From positions 1 through 14,037 of the forward strand of contig JAJDDU010000344.1 in the NCBI GenBank assembly GCA_029260155.1: a DNA stretch of 14,037 nt, given 5' to 3'. Below, piece by piece: positions 7,573 to 14,037 of this stretch; positions within the stretch are counted from its first letter, which is position 1; the number at the start of each line of letters is the position of its first letter. This stretch comes from Phycisphaerae bacterium. GTDB lineage: Bacteria > Planctomycetota > Phycisphaerae > UBA1845. Below the pieces are notes generated by a model. It had not been told where the DNA came from. It saw nothing but the letters and a program-made list of their open reading frames with translations, and searched no databases. The position numbers and the translations under genes were made by a program.

Positions 7573-8766
7573 TCATGATCGTGCGACGGCCGCAACGAGC
7601 GGGATGAGTGCCGGGAGTTCGTCGTGCGGGCGATCTGTTTCATAGGGATCGTCGCAGCCATCCTTGTACCACACACGCATGAAACCTTCGTCGTCGACCT
7701 CCGCGCTACGCGGAGGCAGGTAGGAAGGATTCCAACGCGTGCGGTCATCGAGTCGGTAGCCCGTTTGCAGGAGGATCTCGTTTGCGTCGCTGCGTTTGAG
7801 GATCGTCTCCTCGTACAGCGACACCTTGCCGATGTCCGTCATTGCGGCGAAGTGCGGCTTGGCACGCCCGCTGAACGCACCCGAGCTTGTCAGGCGATTG
7901 ATCAGCTCCAGGCCGCGCGTCACCGACGTCCGATGGTGATTCATGCCGAACATGGGCACGCAGTGGAACAGGTAGTGGGCTTCGACCGCGTGCCCGCGAA
8001 GTAGGTCGTACAGTTCGTCGAGCGTTTCCAGAGAATCGTTAACACCCTTGAGCAAGGGGTGCTGATTGTAAATGAGCACGCCGGCTTCCTGAAGTCGCCA
8101 CATGGACTCCACCGTCTCCGGCCAGAACTCGACTGGGTGATTGAAGTGCGTGCCAATCTCGAATCGCAGGTGGCGGTACTTATTGAACATCGCGACCATG
8201 GCGTCGTCGATTCGGCCTGGGTCTTGCATGAACATGCGCGTGCCGATTCGAATGATCTCGACGTTGGGCGCGTGTTGGCTGATCTCCGCGATCGCACATT
8301 CCACGAGCACGCGGGCCATTAGCGGATCGCCGCCGGTAATTAGGATTTCACGAACGTCGTCGCGGCAGGCGGGCGAACCAAAATGCTTGGCGGCGCTGCG
8401 AATCTCCTCCGGAGAAAGCGTATCCACGTCGTATTGACCACGAAGGCACCAGCGGCAATGAGCTTTGCACGCGGTGGTCAGGATCATCAAGCCCGTACGA
8501 CGGTACAGCCGTTCGATGCCGCGCAACCGCGTGCCATCGACGCCGGTGAACTGCTCGGAGTGATAGTGGCGGTCGCGTTCATTGTCGACGTCGACAAACG
8601 CTTCGCGCGGGTCGGTGATGTACTGTCGCGCGATCGCGAGGTACTGCCGCGAACCGCTTCCAAAGCGCTTCCCCGTTTCGTCGAGCTTACGCTGAAGAAA
8701 CGGGGAGATGAGTTCCTTGAATTGACCGCCGATGCTGCCTGCCACGCGACACTGCCCTTCTTTCAT
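7573..8766 (-). CDS. KamA-like radical SAM protein (lysine 2,3-aminomutase family, altered substrate pocket)
   Basis: A 397-residue radical SAM enzyme of the 2,3-aminomutase family. The [4Fe-4S] motif is CKAHCRWC (Cys100, Cys104, Cys107), followed by Arg109, which aligns with the carboxylate-binding Arg134 of clostridial lysine 2,3-aminomutase. Further family motifs are ITGGDPLM (143-150), the HFNHPVE strand (207-213), LLKGVND (238-244) and YLFHCVPMFGMNHHRT (265-280). In the last motif the lysine-binding aspartate after Cys is Val270. The usual PGGGGK loop holding the PLP lysine is replaced by MTDIGK, with Lys314 as the only obvious candidate, and the second lysine-binding aspartate aligns with Met309. 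It is therefore probably not a lysine enzyme, and PLP dependence is open. The ATG at 8766 overlaps the lpxD stop as ATGA. The C-terminal 50 residues are acidic and hydrophilic. Confidence 0.87.
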   Translation of the reverse strand: MKEGQCRVAGSIGGQFKELISPFLQRKLDETGKRFGSGSRQYLAIARQYITDPREAFVDVDNERDRHYHSEQFTGVDGTRLRGIERLYRRTGLMILTTACKAHCRWCLRGQYDVDTLSPEEIRSAAKHFGSPACRDDVREILITGGDPLMARVLVECAIAEISQHAPNVEIIRIGTRMFMQDPGRIDDAMVAMFNKYRHLRFEIGTHFNHPVEFWPETVESMWRLQEAGVLIYNQHPLLKGVNDSLETLDELYDLLRGHAVEAHYLFHCVPMFGMNHHRTSVTRGLELINRLTSSGAFSGRAKPHFAAMTDIGKVSLYEETILKRSDANEILLQTGYRLDDRTRWNPSYLPPRSAEVDDEGFMRVWYKDGCDDPYETDRPHDELPALIPLVAAVARS

Positions 8767-9695
8767 CCGACGCTGAGGATCTTGGTGAACTGCCCCGCCT
8801 CGATATCGCGAATCCTGCGCGCAGGGTTGCCGGCGAACACGGTGTCCGGCGGAACATCGGTCAAGACGTTCGCGCTGATACCGATGATCGATCGCGGGCC
8901 GACGGTCTTGGCCTGAATAATCGTGACCTTAGGACCGGTCCACGAATCACGCTCGATGCGAACTCGCCCGCAGAGGATCGTCCCCGCGCAAATACGCGTG
9001 TTCTTCCCCACGAAAGCGTTGTGCCCAATCTGTACGTGGTCGTCGATTTTGACGTGATCTTCGATGACGGTTTCGGTCAAGGCTGCCCGCTCGATCGTCG
9101 TGTTCGCACCGATCCAAACATGGTGCCCTATGCGTACCCCGCCGACGTGTGGGAAGTGCAGCGGCGTGCCGTCGTCGTCGAGATCAAAGCCGAACCCAGG
9201 CGCACCAATGACACTGTTCGCCTTGATGAAGCAATCGCTGCCAATGATCGTACGTCCCTCAAGAACAACGCCCGCCCCAATGATGCTGCGATCACCGATT
9301 TCGACTTCAGGCCCGACTGTCGCGTGCGGACCGATGGTCACGTCGCTGCCCACGCTGACCGGCCCCGCGATGACAGCCGTCGGATGAATGCCCTTTTCCG
9401 ACCGGTCGGAAAATAAGTGATCCATCATCTTGATGAAGCTAACGCGCGGCGTGTCGCTCACGATGCGATTCCCGTCGAACGAATGCGCCAGCGACTCAGG
9501 GCAGATGACAACGCCCTCGCGGAAGTCCGAGACCTTCCAAAGCGTCTCCGGCGTCGCGCGACTCGCGAACGTAATCCCGCCGGGCTGCAAGTGGTCCAGC
9601 GCGCAAGGCCCCTCCACAGCGACATCGCTGCCGAGCAATTCCAATTCCAGATAGTCAGCCACACCGCTGGCTGTGATCCTCTTTGTCGCGGGCAT
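8763..9695 (-). CDS. lpxD: LpxD-like UDP-3-O-acylglucosamine N-acyltransferase
   Basis: LpxD transfers a 3-hydroxyacyl chain from acyl-carrier protein to the 2-amino group of UDP-3-O-acylglucosamine in lipid A synthesis. This 310-residue protein has the N-terminal uridine-binding domain (about 1-100: LQPGGITFASR, then GVVICPESL). A left-handed beta-helix of hexapeptide repeats follows (about 103-280), and GAPGFGFDLDDDG (164-176) is the LpxD-specific loop. The catalytic base is His225 in VQIGHN (E. coli His239). By eye the second conserved His (E. coli 276) is Ala262, and the C-terminal helices are short. I choose ATG 9695 because GGAG lies 7 nt upstream; a GTG at 9710 would add five residues. 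Other lpx genes are absent here, so a related sugar N-acyltransferase acting in another glycan pathway is possible. It is coupled by ATGA to the KamA-like gene. Confidence 0.85.
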   Translation of the reverse strand: MPATKRITASGVADYLELELLGSDVAVEGPCALDHLQPGGITFASRATPETLWKVSDFREGVVICPESLAHSFDGNRIVSDTPRVSFIKMMDHLFSDRSEKGIHPTAVIAGPVSVGSDVTIGPHATVGPEVEIGDRSIIGAGVVLEGRTIIGSDCFIKANSVIGAPGFGFDLDDDGTPLHFPHVGGVRIGHHVWIGANTTIERAALTETVIEDHVKIDDHVQIGHNAFVGKNTRICAGTILCGRVRIERDSWTGPKVTIIQAKTVGPRSIIGISANVLTDVPPDTVFAGNPARRIRDIEAGQFTKILSVG

Positions 9696-9872
9696 ATCGC
9701 TTCTCCGCACAAACTGTGCACGTGTTTATCGGCACTTGCACCAAGAGTCTGAAGCAGACCGGGCTGCGTGGCCCTGCGCGTTAGCGGCGGGGGAATGCCA
9801 CAGCGGCGGAGGCGCGGTGGAGTCAAGGGGAGGCGTAGAAGGACCGATATCATCTGCGAGATTGCGCCCTTG
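9696..9872. promoter_or_regulatory. divergent intergenic region between lpxD and the glycosyltransferase
   Basis: This 177-bp gap must hold control signals for both directions. On the lpxD side there is a ribosome site GGAG (9703-9706) and a small inverted repeat, GCACA-AAC-TGTGC (9707-9719), beside it. A possible -10 GATAAA with a poor TTCAGA -35 lies 17 nt before it. On the glycosyltransferase side I find no convincing promoter or ribosome site. No promoter here is strong enough to call separately. Confidence 0.3.
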
Positions 9873-11300
9873 ATGAAAAACGCGACACCATCACATGCAA
9901 CAGAGAATTCCCCACGGCGCCTGCTGATGATCTCACACGCGTTCCCGCCGGTTGGCGGCTCCGGCGTGCAGCGGACGGCGAAGTTTGCGAAGTACCTGCC
10001 ACAATTCGGCTGGAAGCCCATTGTGTGGTCTGCCGGCTCCGTTCCCGATATGCCCCACGACGCGACACTGACCGATGACCTGCCGGCCGATTTGGACCAT
10101 CGCATACACCCAGGCGTTCATCCGGCGCAGGCCGCGCAGCGGGCGTTGCGCCGAGTCGGGCGGCTCAGCGCTTCGGAGCGGACTTGGGCACGCGGCGTGG
10201 GGGTAGTTGAGCGACGGGTTCAGTGGTTGGGGTATTGGGCAGCGGGCTGGTCAATACCCGACGGCGCAGTGCCGTGGGCGATCGCGAGCTTGCCGGCGTT
10301 GCGCCGCATCGTACGCCACGAGCGGATCGACGCGCTTTATTCGACATTCAGCCCCGCGTCGAATCACCTGTTGGCTTGGCGGCTGAAGCAGTTGACCGGA
10401 TTGCCCTGGGTGGCGGACTTCCGTGATCTCTGGACGGACAACTTCGACTTCCAAGGCACATCGGGCTTGCGTTACCGGTTGCGCCGTTGGCTCGAACAGC
10501 GATTCCTTGAGTCAGCCGATGCAGTGATCTCGGTCTCACCGGATCAGACGCGGATTCTGGCAAACCACGTCGCATCTCAAAAGCAGAAGTTCAGCACGAT
10601 CCCCAACGGCGCGGATGCGGAGGACTTCGCGCAATGCGACCGCGCCCGGATTCGGCGAGAACTCTCGCTGCCGGCGGATCGGTTCGTGCTGTCATACGTC
10701 GGAGGGTTTGTCGCTTCGGCAGAGCCGCTTGCCATCGTGGAGGGACTCGAGACGTTCGTTCGACAGTTGCCCAATCGAGCGCGTTTCGAGTTTCGGATCG
10801 TGGGCACGATACCGGCGTCGGTCATGCGATTCGTGGACCGCTCCGGCATTCGCCCCACGGTCACAGGGTATGTGGAACACGCCCGAGCCGTTCGCGAAAT
10901 GGTCGCAGCCGACGCTCTGCTGCTGGGAAACACGACGACCGGGCGAAACTGCGCGTCCATTCTGCCGGGCAAACTGTTCGAGTACTTCGCGGCCGGACGT
11001 CCGATAGTACACGTCGGCCCCGCGCCTGGCGCTACGGACACGATGATCCGAGAGTGTCATGCCGGTGTCACTGTCCCACCGGAGCCCACCAAGATCGCCG
11101 AGACAATCAGCGTATTATTGGACCAATGGGAGAGCGGCAATCTCACCCCCGGCTGCCCGCCCGAGCGACTCTCGCCGTACACGCGACGCGCCCTCGCCCA
11201 AGAGATGGCCGGTGTTCTAAACGGCCTGACGGCTTCGGCGGCGAGACCGAGCAATGCATGCGACAGTTTGGCACGACGTGTTGTGCAGCACTCCGTCTAG
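9873..11300 (+). CDS. GT4-type (GT-B fold) glycosyltransferase
   Basis: A retaining glycosyltransferase that would move a sugar from a nucleotide donor to a lipid-linked or surface glycan acceptor on the cytoplasmic side of the membrane. The 475 residues show the N-terminal Rossmann domain with FPPVGGSGVQR (24-34), the inter-domain region ADFRDLWTDN (181-190), and the linker STIPNGAD (241-248). The C-terminal donor domain has LSYVGGF (282-288) and ILPGKLFEYFAAGRPI (363-378), where Glu370 is the donor-binding glutamate of GT4 enzymes. The ATG at 9873 is chosen because the frame upstream (open to a GTG at 9768) encodes an arginine-rich stretch with no family resemblance; the ribosome site is weak either way. 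It is the only plus-strand gene, divergent from lpxD and ending 17 bp from the convergent aminopeptidase. Donor and acceptor cannot be told from sequence. Confidence 0.87.
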   Translation: MKNATPSHATENSPRRLLMISHAFPPVGGSGVQRTAKFAKYLPQFGWKPIVWSAGSVPDMPHDATLTDDLPADLDHRIHPGVHPAQAAQRALRRVGRLSASERTWARGVGVVERRVQWLGYWAAGWSIPDGAVPWAIASLPALRRIVRHERIDALYSTFSPASNHLLAWRLKQLTGLPWVADFRDLWTDNFDFQGTSGLRYRLRRWLEQRFLESADAVISVSPDQTRILANHVASQKQKFSTIPNGADAEDFAQCDRARIRRELSLPADRFVLSYVGGFVASAEPLAIVEGLETFVRQLPNRARFEFRIVGTIPASVMRFVDRSGIRPTVTGYVEHARAVREMVAADALLLGNTTTGRNCASILPGKLFEYFAAGRPIVHVGPAPGATDTMIRECHAGVTVPPEPTKIAETISVLLDQWESGNLTPGCPPERLSPYTRRALAQEMAGVLNGLTASAARPSNACDSLARRVVQHSV

Positions 11301-11317
11301 CGCCCTGCTCGCGCGCC

Positions 11318-12436
11318 CTACTTGAGGTTCTCCGGGTTTAGGGGTTTGAGGTCGTCGACGACGAATTGGCCGTCTTTGCGGATGAGGACGTCGTCGAACC
11401 AGATTTCGCCGCCGCCTGCTTCGGGGGTCTGCATGCAAACCATGTCCCAGTGAATCTGCGAACGGTTGCCGTTGTCGGCTTCGTCTTCGTAAGCGGCGCC
11501 GGGTGTGAAGTGGAACGAGCCGGCGATCTTCTCGTCGAAGAGGATGTCGAGCATGGGCTTGGTGATGTAGGGGTTGAAGCCGATGGCGAACTCGCCGACG
11601 TAGCGGGCGCCTTCGTCTGCGTCAAACACCTTGGTGAGTGCGGCGGTGTCGCTGCTTGTGGCATTGATGATCTTGCCGTCCTTGAATTCCAACCGCACGT
11701 TGTCGTGCGTGACGCCCTGGTAGATGGTGCGGGCGTTGTATTGGATTGTCCCGTTGACGCTGTCGCGGACGGGTGCGGTGAACACTTCGCCGTCGGGGAT
11801 GTTCAGCTTGCCGTCGCAGGCGACCGCCGGGATGCCCTTGGTCGAAAAGGTGAGTTCAGTGCCGGGGCTGACGAGGCGTACGCGGTCGGCTTTTTCCATG
11901 CGGTCGCGCAAAGGTGCCATCGCTTTGGCCATCTTGAGGTAGTCCATGGTGCAGACGTTGAAGTAGAAATCTTCAAACGCTTGCGAGCTCATGTTGGCGG
12001 ATTGGGCCATGCTGGGGCTCGGGTAGCGCAGGACGACCCAGCGTGTCTGGCGGACGCGAATCTCGCCGTGTACCGGGCGCCACCATACCTTCTGATAGAG
12101 CTTCATGTTGTCGTCGGGCACGTCTGCCAGCTCGCAGATGTTGTCGCTGCCGCGCAAGCCGATGTAGGCGTCCATCTTTTTCATGCGTTCGGCTTCGACG
12201 TCGGCGATGATTTGCAGTTGCGTTTCGCTGGCGTTGTGGAGGAGTGCACGCAACACCTGATTGTGCTTGAGCGTGACGAACGGCTCGGCGCCGGCTTTAC
12301 GGGCGACGCGGACGAGTTCCGCGACGATGTCGTCGGGGACGTCGATGGCTTCGATGAGGACCTTCTCGCCGGGCTTCATGGCGGTGGAGTAGTTGATGAG
12401 CAGGTCGGCCAGTCTGGTCATTCGCGGGTCAAGCAT
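11318..12436 (-). CDS. M29 family metallo-aminopeptidase (aminopeptidase T type)
   Basis: Cleaves N-terminal residues from peptides using two metal ions in the cytoplasm. The 372-residue protein matches the M29 family along its length, beginning DPRMTRLADLLINYS and KPGEKVLIE. Likely metal ligands are Glu217 (PDGEV), Glu282 (VGEF), His309 (FHF), His329 and Asp331 (IHWDM), in the order and spacing seen in thermophilic M29 enzymes. An ATG at 12442 sits directly against the AAAGGA ribosome site with no spacer, whereas the ATG at 12436 has 6 nt of spacing and is preferred; the difference is two residues. It is a stand-alone gene, convergent with the glycosyltransferase (17-bp gap) and 163 bp from the upstream propeller gene, with no functional link visible. 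Confidence 0.93.
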   Translation of the reverse strand: MLDPRMTRLADLLINYSTAMKPGEKVLIEAIDVPDDIVAELVRVARKAGAEPFVTLKHNQVLRALLHNASETQLQIIADVEAERMKKMDAYIGLRGSDNICELADVPDDNMKLYQKVWWRPVHGEIRVRQTRWVVLRYPSPSMAQSANMSSQAFEDFYFNVCTMDYLKMAKAMAPLRDRMEKADRVRLVSPGTELTFSTKGIPAVACDGKLNIPDGEVFTAPVRDSVNGTIQYNARTIYQGVTHDNVRLEFKDGKIINATSSDTAALTKVFDADEGARYVGEFAIGFNPYITKPMLDILFDEKIAGSFHFTPGAAYEDEADNGNRSQIHWDMVCMQTPEAGGGEIWFDDVLIRKDGQFVVDDLKPLNPENLK

Positions 12437-12442
12437 CTGCAT

Positions 12443-12448
12443 TCCTTT
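12443..12448 (-). promoter_or_regulatory. ribosome binding site that decides the M29 start
   Basis: AAAGGA on the minus strand lies flush against one in-frame ATG (12442) and 6 nt before a second (12436). Normal Shine-Dalgarno spacing favours the second. Confidence 0.55.
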
Positions 12449-12485
12449 CGTTCGTGGGTCGTGTCAGGCTTCTCCCGTCTCGTGG

Positions 12486-12502
12486 GGCACGGTCCGCGGA
12501 GC
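12486..12502. repeat. possible decayed half-copy of the palindromic element
   Basis: GGCACGGTCCGCGGAGC matches the outward part of the right arm at 7503-7520 (reverse complement GGCACGGTCTCGCGGAGC) except for one missing base. It lies in the gap between two genes, as the full element does. There is no partner arm, so it may be a remnant or chance similarity in GC-rich DNA. Confidence 0.35.
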
Positions 12503-12599
12503 ATAGCACGATTCCCGTTCTTTCGCACGAGTTGCCAAGCGGACGTTCTCGCAGCCGGACATCTTGGACGATTCACGACTGATACACGCTAGCATCCAG

Positions 12600-14037
12600 T
12601 TACGGATTTCGGCGAACGGGAGGTCCGGCAATCTTCGATGGCGGTGGAGATGGAAAACCGCCTCCCAATCCGAGAAGGAGCGCGTCCAATGGCGCACCTG
12701 CCGACATATGTGCCAGCGGCAAGCCGTCGAGGATTGTGAAGTCAATCAGGACCAAGTCCGATCTCATGCCGGCTGAATCCTCGACCAGCTCGAGCTTCTC
12801 TCGCAACGGCCCGACTCGCCGACGTGCCTCCAACTCGATCTCCTCGCCTGAAACGTTCCGCAATGCCGCGTTGAAGTCCGCGAAGTGTCGGGCGTTGGAT
12901 CGCGCCGATGCCAGTTCTCCACCGGCGAAGAGATCCGCGCTCCAGGCATTGCCATACAACGATCCCCCTGCTGAATAGGCAAGATCGAACAAGATTCGGT
13001 TCTTACCCGATGGATCGACCTGAAGGAACAGCGACGCGAAGGCGCCGTCGGCAGTGTGCAAAGCTACAAAGGGCAGAGGGAGTTCGGGGATCAAAATAAC
13101 GCCTGCAGACAGGAATCCCGTCCCCACCGGAGATTCCGTCATCCCCAGGATGAGTGCAGGAACCTCGGCCACGCTCGCAAGGGGAAACGCTCGCCCCGAC
13201 TTCTTATCGATGGAATACACCCCCAAACCGCCGCCGTACAAGCTGCCAGCTGCGTCAAAAGCCAGACCCCACACAAGCCCCGGCTCTGCAATACCGGTAC
13301 GAAGCGGCAAGGGTGTGCCTTCGCCCGTCTCGGAATCAATGACGTACACTTGCTGCCCTTGTGCATCGGGCGCCAAACCGATCGCATAAACAAGACCGGT
13401 GGTCGGATCGACCGCAACGTCCTTGACCGCCCCAGGTTCGGATCCGACCGGCCCTACGGGCGTCGCGAACGGAACGGATGCGACCACATCCACATAGCTA
13501 TCAAATCCGGCAGACGGATCGCCGAACGCAAGACCGGTCCCAACCAATGAGACCGGGGGAACATCCAACGCGATTCCGCGCAACAAACTCGCCGGCATTG
13601 GCAGCAAAGATTCAGCATTCGCACCATCCATATCGGCGCGCATAACCCGCGCGATATTGAACTTGCCGGGCATCACCGTCCAGTACATTCGACGCGCGCC
13701 GACGTCCAGGTAGATCCCCCCGGCGGATCTGAACGCGACATCGGTGACACCGGCTCCGTCCAGGTCAGACCGCTGTATGGTCCCACTACCACCGATCAAG
13801 CCGTCCAGCGACCAGAACATCTGACCCCCCACCGGATCGATGGCAAAGGTCCGCGCGTTGACGGCAATGACGTCTTCAACGCCCGCTCCGTCAAGACCGG
13901 CGCGGCGAATGCCCGCGGGCTCCAACCAGTACATCCGGCCCGAGGCCACATCGAGTGCCAACGCACTCGGGAAGTTCAGCCCTCCGGCGATGACGTCTTC
14001 GATGTTCGACCCATCAAGGTTCGATCGTTGAATCCTG
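12600..14037 (-). CDS. YWTD/LDL-receptor-B-like beta-propeller protein (N-terminus cut by right window edge)
   Basis: The frame is open through the right edge, giving 478 visible residues, and the real start lies outside. The first 150 residues contain repeats of about 40 residues in the pattern IQRSNLDGSN ... ALDVASGRMYWLE. YWTD-type cores are at 35-38 (MYWL), 73-76 (MFWS) and 117-120 (MYWT), each followed by a DLDGA or DMDGA turn. This is the LDL-receptor class B propeller type. A second part (about 165-330) has looser NHL/SMP-30-like blades (DVAVDPTTGLVYAIG, GLAFDAAGSLYGGG). The last 110 residues are not recognised and contain no membrane helix or PEP-CTERM-type sorting tail. Such proteins are usually secreted binding or adhesion proteins, but the signal peptide, if any, is outside the window. 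An in-frame TTG at 13961 is internal, because the repeat pattern continues upstream of it. Confidence 0.8.
   Translation of the reverse strand, partial: RIQRSNLDGSNIEDVIAGGLNFPSALALDVASGRMYWLEPAGIRRAGLDGAGVEDVIAVNARTFAIDPVGGQMFWSLDGLIGGSGTIQRSDLDGAGVTDVAFRSAGGIYLDVGARRMYWTVMPGKFNIARVMRADMDGANAESLLPMPASLLRGIALDVPPVSLVGTGLAFGDPSAGFDSYVDVVASVPFATPVGPVGSEPGAVKDVAVDPTTGLVYAIGLAPDAQGQQVYVIDSETGEGTPLPLRTGIAEPGLVWGLAFDAAGSLYGGGLGVYSIDKKSGRAFPLASVAEVPALILGMTESPVGTGFLSAGVILIPELPLPFVALHTADGAFASLFLQVDPSGKNRILFDLAYSAGGSLYGNAWSADLFAGGELASARSNARHFADFNAALRNVSGEEIELEARRRVGPLREKLELVEDSAGMRSDLVLIDFTILDGLPLAHMSAGAPLDALLLGLGGGFPSPPPSKIAGPPVRRNP

Noticed and set aside
7573..8766. EpmB-type role: beta-lysine for elongation factor P
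   Set aside because: Both aspartates that bind lysine's side chain are absent, and no epmA-like or efp gene is in the window.
9696..9710. GTG start for lpxD at 9710
   Set aside because: The ATG at 9695 has GGAG at 7-nt spacing and gives a normal LpxD N-terminus.
9768..9872. GTG-initiated 35-residue extension of the glycosyltransferase
   Set aside because: The added residues are a run of Arg and Gly with no homology to GT4 N-termini, and the family motif begins shortly after the ATG at 9873.
11366..12592. Long plus-strand open frame of 408 residues
   Set aside because: It is antisense to the M29 aminopeptidase, whose conserved metal ligands and full-length family match show the minus strand is coding. 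The plus frame has no recognisable domain and arises from the high GC and codon bias.
12464..12745. Minus-strand frame of 93 residues across the end of the propeller gene
   Set aside because: It overlaps the 3' end of the propeller in another frame, has no motif, and would run into the aminopeptidase leader. It is most likely a shadow.
1..14037. tRNA or rRNA genes, CRISPR arrays, transposases, toxin-antitoxin or phage genes
   Set aside because: Reading both strands, I found no clover-leaf arms with a T-loop, no evenly spaced direct repeats, and no DDE or integrase motifs in any plausible frame.

Overview
The window is GC-rich, densely packed bacterial DNA with ten protein-coding genes and no RNA gene, CRISPR array or transposase that I can see. 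Nine genes are on the minus strand and one, a glycosyltransferase, is on the plus strand. The two edge genes are cut: mutS loses its C-terminus at the left edge, and a YWTD-type beta-propeller gene loses its N-terminus at the right edge. An LpxD homologue implies a Gram-negative envelope. Membrane-anchored zinc-ribbon proteins and LDL-receptor-like YWTD propellers together are typical of Planctomycetota (Phycisphaerae-like); this placement is an inference from gene content, not from a marker alignment.

Layout, following minus-strand transcription. (1) 14037-12600: C-terminal part of a beta-propeller protein. (2) 12436-11318: an M29 family metallo-aminopeptidase, convergent with (3) 9873-11300 (+), a GT4-type glycosyltransferase. 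(4) 9695-8763 lpxD-like acyltransferase, overlapping by ATGA with 8766-7573, a KamA-like radical SAM protein. Next come a 97-bp imperfect palindromic element (7432-7528) and 7406-6066, a PaaK-like adenylate-forming ligase. (5) 5912-2590: four tightly packed membrane-protein genes (a four-helix protein, a zinc-ribbon/Yip1-like protein, a small zinc-ribbon membrane protein and a CPBP-type protein). A good promoter lies directly in front of the first. (6) 2504-1: mutS, 85 bp downstream of that group and possibly co-transcribed.

The most interesting region is the lpxD / kamA-like / paaK-like stretch with the divergent glycosyltransferase. The KamA-like enzyme keeps the radical SAM cysteines but lacks both aspartates that hold the side-chain ammonium of lysine, so its substrate is probably not lysine. 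Its ATGA coupling to a sugar N-acyltransferase homologue, near an acyl-activating ligase, suggests (inference only) a modified amino-acid or acyl decoration of a surface glycan or lipid. Second in interest are the zinc-ribbon membrane operon ending in a CPBP protein with an altered first active-site motif, and the 97-bp palindrome, which looks like a dispersed repeat.

No gene-free stretch exceeds 300 bp. The main intergenic gaps (5913-6065, 7407-7572, 9696-9872, 12443-12599) are 150-180 bp each and are described below.
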